Shown: piece after piece, positions 57,572 to 64,000 of the stretch
Numbering within the stretch: position 1 is the stretch's first letter
How the letters are laid out: each line of letters opens with the position of its first letter
Translations under genes and position numbers: made by a program
NCBI RefSeq assembly: GCF_963259705.1
Contig: NC_081847.1
Location: forward strand, 95,090,671 to 95,154,670
Origin: Myotis daubentonii
Taxonomy: Eukaryota; Chordata; Mammalia; Chiroptera; Vespertilionidae
Length of the DNA stretch: 64,000 nt
Reading direction: 5' to 3'
Notes under the pieces: generated by a model
Database searches by the model: none
The model's input: only the letters and a program-made list of their open reading frames with translations
What the model was told of the DNA's origin: nothing

Positions 57572-57938
57572 AGTTTATTCACTGGAGGTCCATCTCAAGC
57601 ATGAAATACAGCCAAAAACCATCATTTAAACCATTGGAGAATATATTTGGAACTACTCTACTCCCCTCTTGATTTTTGTAAGTGAAAACAGATCCTGGCC
57701 AACAAGAGGATGAAGGTGATAGGAGGTGATCATGGTTCCCAAGAAGAGAAGTCCCAAGCCTGACAAAATGACTATGTGAACAACAATGTAAATGGAGCCC
57801 CTTTAGGATGGAGCTGGGCTGCCAGGCCAGGGGAACGCGCTGCGCATCTTCCACCTCAACCCGGGGAACGTCCAACAGGGCAGATGCCACATCTCCATCC
57901 AATTATCTATTGAAATAATAATAATAAAGTACCATAGC

Positions 57939-58143
57939 CTGGCTGGTTTGGCTCAGTGGATGGAGCGTCGGCCTGTGGACCGAAGGGTCCCAGTTCAATT
58001 CTGGTCGGGGGTGCATGCCTGGGTTGCAGGCTCGGTCCAACGTGCAAGAGACAGCCAATCGATGATTCCCTCTCATCATTGATGTTTCTATCTCTCTCTG
58101 CCTCTCCCTTCTTCTCTGAAATCAATAAAAATATATTTAGAAA
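57939..58143 (+). mobile_element. Ves SINE
   Basis: GCCTGGCTGGTTTGGCTCAG head of the 'GGAGCGTCGGCCTGTGGACC' type. AATAAAGTACCATA occurs on both sides. Confidence 0.9.
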
Positions 58144-58161
58144 AAATAAAGTACCATAATC

Positions 58162-58377
58162 TCAGCCGGCATGACTCAGTGATTGAGCGTCGACCTATGT
58201 ACCAGGAGGTCACGGTTCGATTCCTGGTCAGGGCACATGCCCGGGTTGCAGGCTTGATCCCCAGTGTGGGGCGTGCAGGAGGCAGCCAATCAGTGACTCT
58301 CATCATTGATGTTTCTATCTCTCTCTCCCTCTCCAGTCCTCTCTAAAATCAATAAGAATATATTTTAAGAAAATAAA
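58162..58377 (+). mobile_element. Ves SINE, other subfamily, adjacent to the last
   Basis: CAGCCGGCATGACTCAGTGA head with TTGAGCGTCGACCTATGTAC and GGTTCGATTCCTGGTCAGGG B-box; inserted at the 3' end of the copy at 57939. Confidence 0.9.
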
Positions 58378-59745
58378 AATAAAATGGGGTAAAATAACCT
58401 TTGGACTGGACCTAGGACAACATTGTATCCCAAAGAACTGTTTGCAAACGTACCAGGAAAGCAATCATTCTGACTACTGGACTGAAATTGCAAAGCATTG
58501 TTTAGAAGTAGCATCGCTGCTGCTGTCTGACCAGTGGACATGCCTTCCTCCCACGGATGTCGTTGTCCCCTTCCCTTTCCCATAAACCCGTTGTGTTGTC
58601 TCCTACCTGAACCGGTGATTCCCGAATAGCGCTTCTCCTTTGTCGTCTCTCCCTCTGAAGGCCCCTCTGTGTTTAGGCCACCAGCGAAGTGCACTGTTTC
58701 CACAGGCGTCACCTGCGCGTTCACAGGCGTCCCCGCTAGGAATACGTCTCTGCCGTTGTCACCAATGAGAGGTTCTCTGGAGCCCTGCTGCTCAGCGGGA
58801 CGTCCTGCCACGAGGGAGCGGTCCGACCGCCTCGCCCGTCTGGTAGCGTCCTCACGAGACTCACGTGGCTGCTGAGCTCCTGAAATCTGGCTAAAGACTT
58901 GAATTTTCCATTTTATTTCTTGTTAATTAATGTATTTTAAATAGCCACACGTGGACAGCAGCCACCACCCTGGACAGTGCTGTTCTAGAACAAAGCAATT
59001 CCTCTATTTGTCCCCAAGCATGTCCTACCTTATTTTAAGAAATGTTGGGCAGACATAAAATCTCTGGACACAGTATTTTCCCCAAAGTCTCCTCTGAGCT
59101 CCTGAGCAGGCAGCTGCTGTAGCTTTGCAGGCGGAGCGTGTTAAAGTAACTGTCATCTCTGTCTACCAGGACGAGTCGTCATGGAAGTGGAAGCTCTGGG
59201 CGGACAGAACGGGCTTGGGAGTAACCAACCTTCGCCTTGCCATTCCCATGCCCGGCTGACCCAGCCGGAAAAGGACCAGTTCGAACGAACTGTACACCAC
59301 AGTGCGCTTCGTCAGACTTGCCCCGTGCCTGGTGCAGACTGGATCGCCTCGGATTCTTTTGTCCACTTGTTTCCAGACCCTTAGGAGCCCACAGCGCTCT
59401 ACCGGTTCCTCTCCCCGCCTCCCAACAACTCTCCCCTGAATACGACTCCCTCCCGATCACAGTGCCTGATGTTGTGTCCCTGTTGTGACTCAAGCCTGGA
59501 ACGCCCAGAATGCGCTTGGTGCGTTGCATGTGTTACAAGCACCCCCCTGGTGCCAGTGTGCCTTCCAGGCACCTGGGGAGGCACTAAAGGCTTGTCCGGT
59601 TTATCAAAAGGAGGACTTTATGGGCTGAGACTGGGAAGGGCTTTGAGTCACTGCTGCCTGGAATGCTGAAAAGTAGGTCAGGTGTCATCAGGCAAATCCA
59701 GATAAATTGGTGAATTGGGGGACTTAACCCCCTTATATATTAACA

Positions 59746-60179
59746 CTAGAGGCCCAGTGCATGAATTCGTGCACGGGTGGGGTCCGGCCAGCCCACCCCC
59801 AGTTGGAGTGTATCGGGGTTGGGCCTGTCAGGAGGAGGAGGAGGCAGGAGGTTGGCCAGCAAGCCCAGCCCCCTATTGGGGTGGGGGGTGCAATCAGGGG
59901 CAGGCCAGCAGGGGGGAGTGCCTCCAGGCCTATTGTGGTGGGGCAGGCTGATTGGGGGGGGCAGGGGGGGGCTGGGGGGGAGGGAGGGTGTGGTTGGCCA
60001 GCTGGCCGTGCTCCTGATCGGGATGGGTGAGTCCCATTAGGGGCAGGCTGGCAGGGGGGAGGGGCCTTGAGGTTGGCTGGCTGGCCCCACCCCAATTGGG
60101 CTGGTTCGCTGGCCACAGTGGGCATCATAGCGACCAGTCGTTTCGGTTGTTATGGTCGCTGGCTTTTATATTATATAGA
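59746..60179 (-). mobile_element. HeliBat-type non-autonomous Helitron
   Basis: On the minus strand it begins TCTATATAATATAAAAGCCA and ends GCACTGGGCCTCTAG, followed by T. Its 5' part (GCGACCAnnnn with CGACCAGTCG-like blocks, 60130-60165) resembles that of the copy at 34165. The interior is GC-rich and non-coding. Confidence 0.85.
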
Positions 60180-60606
60180 CTTGCAGTTAACTCCATACCA
60201 TCACAGCTATGAGGTCATTGGGGCTTTTTCTCTCATAAAAGCTGAATAAATTTTGGGGGTCATTTGTGCCATTACACTCAGTTTATTTAATAACTAAGTG
60301 AATTGGTATATTTTTGGATATTATTTTTATCTAGACTTAATTCTGTGCCTTCCACCCATGATTGGTTTTGCTGGCTCCCCACACAGAAAGCTTAGAAAGG
60401 TCTGTGTGTGTAGTTTCCTGACTGCAAGCAGCCAGCGCCGGCCTGGCTAACTCTAGCCCACAGGGGAGGTGCCGCACAGGATCAAAGAAACAGCTGGGAA
60501 TCTGGCCTGGCCAGGGCAGGACTGGGCACTCACTGTCAGGGCCTGGGAAGGAGGAGCTCGTCTGCTGTTTTCTAGGGAGCTACCGCTGGGAAAGAATAAG
60601 GATTAT

Positions 60607-60816
60607 TATTTGTATATGTTTGCATTGATTTCAGAGAGAGGAAGGGAGAGGGAGAGAGAAACATCAATGATGAGAATCATGGGTCAGCTGCCTCCTGCAT
60701 GCCCCACACTGGGGATTGAGCCTGCAACCTGGGCCTGTGCCCTGACCTGACCGGGAATCAAACTCAACTCCTGGTTCATGGGTTGATGCTCAACCACTGC
60801 ACCACGCCGGGCCCTG
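60607..60816 (-). mobile_element. Ves SINE, minus strand
   Basis: GCATTGATTTCAGAGAGAGG start and CTCAACCACTGCACCACGCC end. Confidence 0.88.
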
Positions 60817-62309
60817 CTAGTTGTAATTAATTCTGTTTTCCTATCCGTTTGTCTCTCTTCAGAGGCAAAGAGGAGGGGAGGGGAGGCAGCTGCACCCACA
60901 CACTGCCCTGGTGCAGCACCATGTCCAGAAGCAGGGGCGGGGCAGTGGGCAGCCACCATCACAGAAATGCCCATTACGGCCTCTTGTTTCCGATCAAGCC
61001 CTTTTCATGGCTTTTCCCAGAAGGCACCGTCCCCCTATCGTCAATACACCCTGCTTTTCCCTCCACCACGATCCGGCCCAGGAGTGTGCCTGGCAGCCAC
61101 ACTGCCCTTCCCGGGAAAGCCTGTCCTGCCCGCGCCCTTTGAGGGAAGTCCTGGCCTCACGGCCTCACCACCTCACCGCCTGCAGGCGAGGGGCAGAATG
61201 CACCACCCAGAGTGGGGCCACCTGGCATGGACATCGTTTTGAGCTGAAGACAATCCAGGCCTTGCAGACTCAGAGTGCTTCCCCTCCCCCTTAGCCACCT
61301 GAGGGTTTAGACAGAGGCCTCTCCCAGGAGCACTGCTGCGAGAGGCAGCTTCTTAGATCAGAGGCTCACCTGCAGGGCCGGGCAGGGCCTGGCACCATCG
61401 CTCACCGCTTGGAAGCATCTGCTCGCTGCTCTTCCTGTGGGTGATCTCCCTCCCCGCTGAAGCCCAGGACCCCACCCCCTCATCTAGCTCAGGGTGGCAG
61501 GCAAGCCTGTCAGCCCCTCTGTATGGGGCTCTAGTAGGTACAGAATTTGTTCTCCTTAGTCTGTCAATCAGCCAAAGAACCGAGAAGGGAAGAAGGAAGT
61601 TTCCTGCCCCTGTAAGCTCCAACCACTCCCCGCCCTGCCCCATAGCGCCGGTACTGCTGGCAGCTCCTCTCTGGGCACAGGCTGGCTCCCACCACTCTCA
61701 CCTGCACGTCCCCAGGTGGAGCGAACAAATCCAGCGATTACCTTCCACGGGCCCTTCTCGGCCTTACAGACCACCAGCATGAGTCCTGGCCTTCACTCCC
61801 AGATGCCCCGACCGGCACTCATGCTCCTACCGGTCACGCCATCCTGATACCCAGTGTGCACTTTGCTCTCAGAACACAGCACCTTCTAGTTTTTAGATGG
61901 GATGCCACTCGATTCATGAATCACTTCATAAAGCCAACTACATCTTCAAGTTCACTTGGCTGAATTTGGCTCTTTAACACTGTGATACATAGTAAGAAAA
62001 AAGGTGCTATGTGCCCTAAGCTGGATCTATTGTGCTTTGTTAGAAGGTTGTTGTGCTGGGTACTGTTCTATGTTACATGTTACTGGGGTAGTTTTCAGGT
62101 TGGAGTTGAAACTCTTTGAGAGGGAGAGCTGCTTAGCAGTTGGGATTTGAGGCCAGAGGGGATAGGCGGCCTTTCAGTAAGAGCTTAAGTGGCTTGATGA
62201 GGTGTCTCCAATCAGGTAACTGACAGAATTCACCACGAAGGGATTGCAATGTATGCATTGGGGTAAGGAAGGAGTGACACAAAATTATTTACATTTTTTT
62301 GGATAATGA

Positions 62310-62506
62310 GCCTGGATCAGCGTGGCTTAGTGGTTGAGCATTGGCCTCTGGTCATATGTACCTGGTCAGGGCATATGCCCAGGTTATGGGCTCAAATCCC
62401 AGTGGGGGGCGTGTAGGAGGCACCCAATCAGTGGTTCTTTCTCATCATTGATGTTTCTCTCTCCCCCTCTCCCTTCTTCCCTGAAATCAATAAAAATGTA
62501 TTTTTA
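62310..62506 (+). mobile_element. Ves SINE
   Basis: CCTGGATCAGCGTGGCTTAG head, GGTCAGGGCATATGCCCAGG and the CT-rich end with AATCAATAAAAATGTA; part of the B-box region is deleted. Confidence 0.85.
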
Positions 62507-62520
62507 AGAAATGTCCTTAC

Positions 62521-62646
62521 AGCCCAGCCAGTGTGACTCAGTGGCTGAGCATTGACCATGCACCAAGAGGTCACTGTTTCAATTCCACTGGGGCATGATG
62601 TTTCTCTCTCCCTTTCCTCTTTCTCTTAAAAAAATATATATATATT
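62521..62646 (+). mobile_element. Ves SINE with internal deletion
   Basis: GCCCAGCCAGTGTGACTCAG head passes from TTTCAATTCCACTGGGGCAT straight to GATGTTTCTCTCTCCC, so about 80 bp of the middle are missing. Confidence 0.82.
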
Positions 62647-64000
62647 TTTAAATGTCCTTACAAAGAGGTCCTGGTGTGCTGCAGCCCAGGGCCAGAGAGC
62701 CAGCGGCATTTAGTAGGTGTTTCTCTGGGAAACAGGGCTACGGCAGGTGCTACTTCTTTTGGTGTGAATGCCAAATACAGAAATGCCAACGGAAACACGG
62801 ACTAGGAAAACGCCTGGGTGAGCACTTCTCTTTACAATGTCGACATGAGTTGGCAAATGCTATTATGTCACAGGTCTGAGAAAATGTTAGGCCTCTGTGT
62901 TCAGTTGCTTGTATGCCTCCTAAAGTAACAAAGAAGCGAGAGCACGAGGCGTTATGCTGCATGAAGTTTACTGATACATTACGCGTGGTGGCAGACTCCA
63001 CCTTGAACGTCGACTCAGACAGCCTCGTTTTCAGCATCTGTGAGGAATGATGTAAGGAGTGAATTTTTAAGTTCAATCACGAACCTGAACATGTGAAATG
63101 AGATCAGAAATGCAAGGTACACCCTCCTGCTGCCACTAAGCTCTTAACCTAATCAGTTTCCTGTGTGTTTGCACTGAATAGCCTAGCGTCTCATGCTGAA
63201 CACACTGCATTTTAGTGGAGTTTGACAATTCCACCGCCAGCCTGATGGGATACGTAAGAGCGCACACCACTTTAGGCTGTATTAGTAACTGCAACGACCT
63301 CCTTAAACACAGAACTGCAGCTCCTGACCCTGTGAGCGAACCCAGCTGTTGTCCATCGGATGCTGAGCTTGAGCTCACGCAGGCTGGACCTGAGCTTGTG
63401 GTGTTCAGGCGTAGCCAGCCCTGTAATAGGTACCCTCATCTCCCTGCTTCCAGACTGCCCCCTGTTGTAACCCTTCCCCACGTGGCAGCCAGCGGGGCCC
63501 AACACTGTCCTGCTCCTCATTCAATCCAGACCTCCTTTCTGGGGTGCAGGGGCTTCAGCTAGGCCCGACCTGTGGTGCCTCAAGCTCCCCGGTTTCCTCG
63601 TGCACCCGCCATCTCAGTGGGCCCTTGCAGGGCGGACACTCCCATCGCTCTCCAGCCCTACATCTGTCTGTGGCCCTTTGCAGGGCTGGCTCCCTCAGCC
63701 TCAGGCAGCAGCTTATGAGCCTGATGGCGAGCCTGTATGGTGCCTTGTTCCTCAAACTGCTCAGCCCTCTGTACCGGTTCCCTGTTCGCGTTGCTCTTTA
63801 CTACGCCCGTGGCGGGAGGGACTCGCACTGGCATTTTAAGTGACAGATAAAACCCGCATCTCCGTGTAGGTCCACTCTGGCTCCTTAGCTTCCTCACATT
63901 TCCAACCTGTCCTCTGCTGTGACTATTCTCTCTGAGGGAACAGCTCTGACCACACTGGCTGGGCACGCCAGCACAATCTCCCAGCCCTGCCTGGCTCTCC

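Larger units (their letters stand above)
56560..64000. other. DNA upstream of OSBPL1A
   Basis: No gene recognised. It holds Ves SINEs (57004, 57939, 58162, 60607, 62310, 62521), a (CT)n tract at 57531-57568 and a Helitron (59746-60179). In other mammals the next gene on this side is IMPACT, which is not visible here. The stretches 58378-59745, 60180-60606, 60817-62309 and 62647-64000 are unassigned; several open frames exist but none resembles a protein I know. Confidence 0.7.

Noticed and set aside
62652..63076. A coding exon of the neighbouring gene upstream of OSBPL1A
   Set aside because: The frames (75 and 108 codons) resemble no protein I know and are not bounded by convincing splice sites that would join into a gene.

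Overview
The window is vertebrate nuclear DNA and looks like a vespertilionid bat. It holds about two dozen tRNA-derived Ves SINEs, three Helitrons with HeliBat-type ends (TCTATATAATAAAAG-like 5' end, GCACTGGGCCTCTAG-like 3' end), several hAT and Tc/mariner MITEs, a nearly full-length L1 and an ORF1-only 'half-L1' (HAL1). HeliBat Helitrons are known from vespertilionid bats; the genus cannot be set from sequence alone.

The only protein-coding gene I can support is OSBPL1A (oxysterol-binding protein-related protein 1, ORP1), on the minus strand. Fourteen coding exons (2 to 15) lie between 49871 and 9715. All have AG/GT boundaries, all join in phase, and together they give 428 uninterrupted codons from the initiator Met. 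They cover the N-terminal ankyrin repeats, the PH domain and the linker before the coiled coil. The FFAT motif and the sterol-binding (ORD) domain are encoded beyond position 1 and are not in the window. A non-coding exon 1 is inferred in a CpG island at about 55.4-56.5 kb, with a donor at 56053.

Layout from high to low coordinates: 56.5-64 kb is upstream DNA with SINEs, a Helitron and no recognised gene. 55.4-56.5 kb is the long-form promoter with GC boxes and E-boxes. Intron 1 (50-56 kb) holds SINEs, hAT and mariner MITEs. Intron 2 (40.7-49.7 kb) holds the HAL1, a 1.4-kb minisatellite of 25-27-bp units and a G-rich minisatellite grown from an L1-type tail. Introns 3-12 (28-40.6 kb) hold Helitrons, a 1.6-kb minisatellite of ~101-bp units and a 15-bp G-rich repeat. 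Intron 13 (15.9-27.9 kb) is dominated by an L1 carrying a solo class II ERV LTR. Intron 15 (1-9.7 kb) contains a second CpG island at about 4-5.45 kb, placed where a promoter for the short isoform (ORP1S, the sterol-binding domain alone) would be expected.

No undescribed protein system is visible. The most notable signals are three transposon insertions within about 45 nt of OSBPL1A splice sites (exons 2, 5 and 6), the HAL1 with clean target-site duplications, the L1/ERV2 nesting, a Helitron carrying a 21-bp-arm hairpin, and minisatellites that stay open in several frames or carry splice-like signals in each unit.
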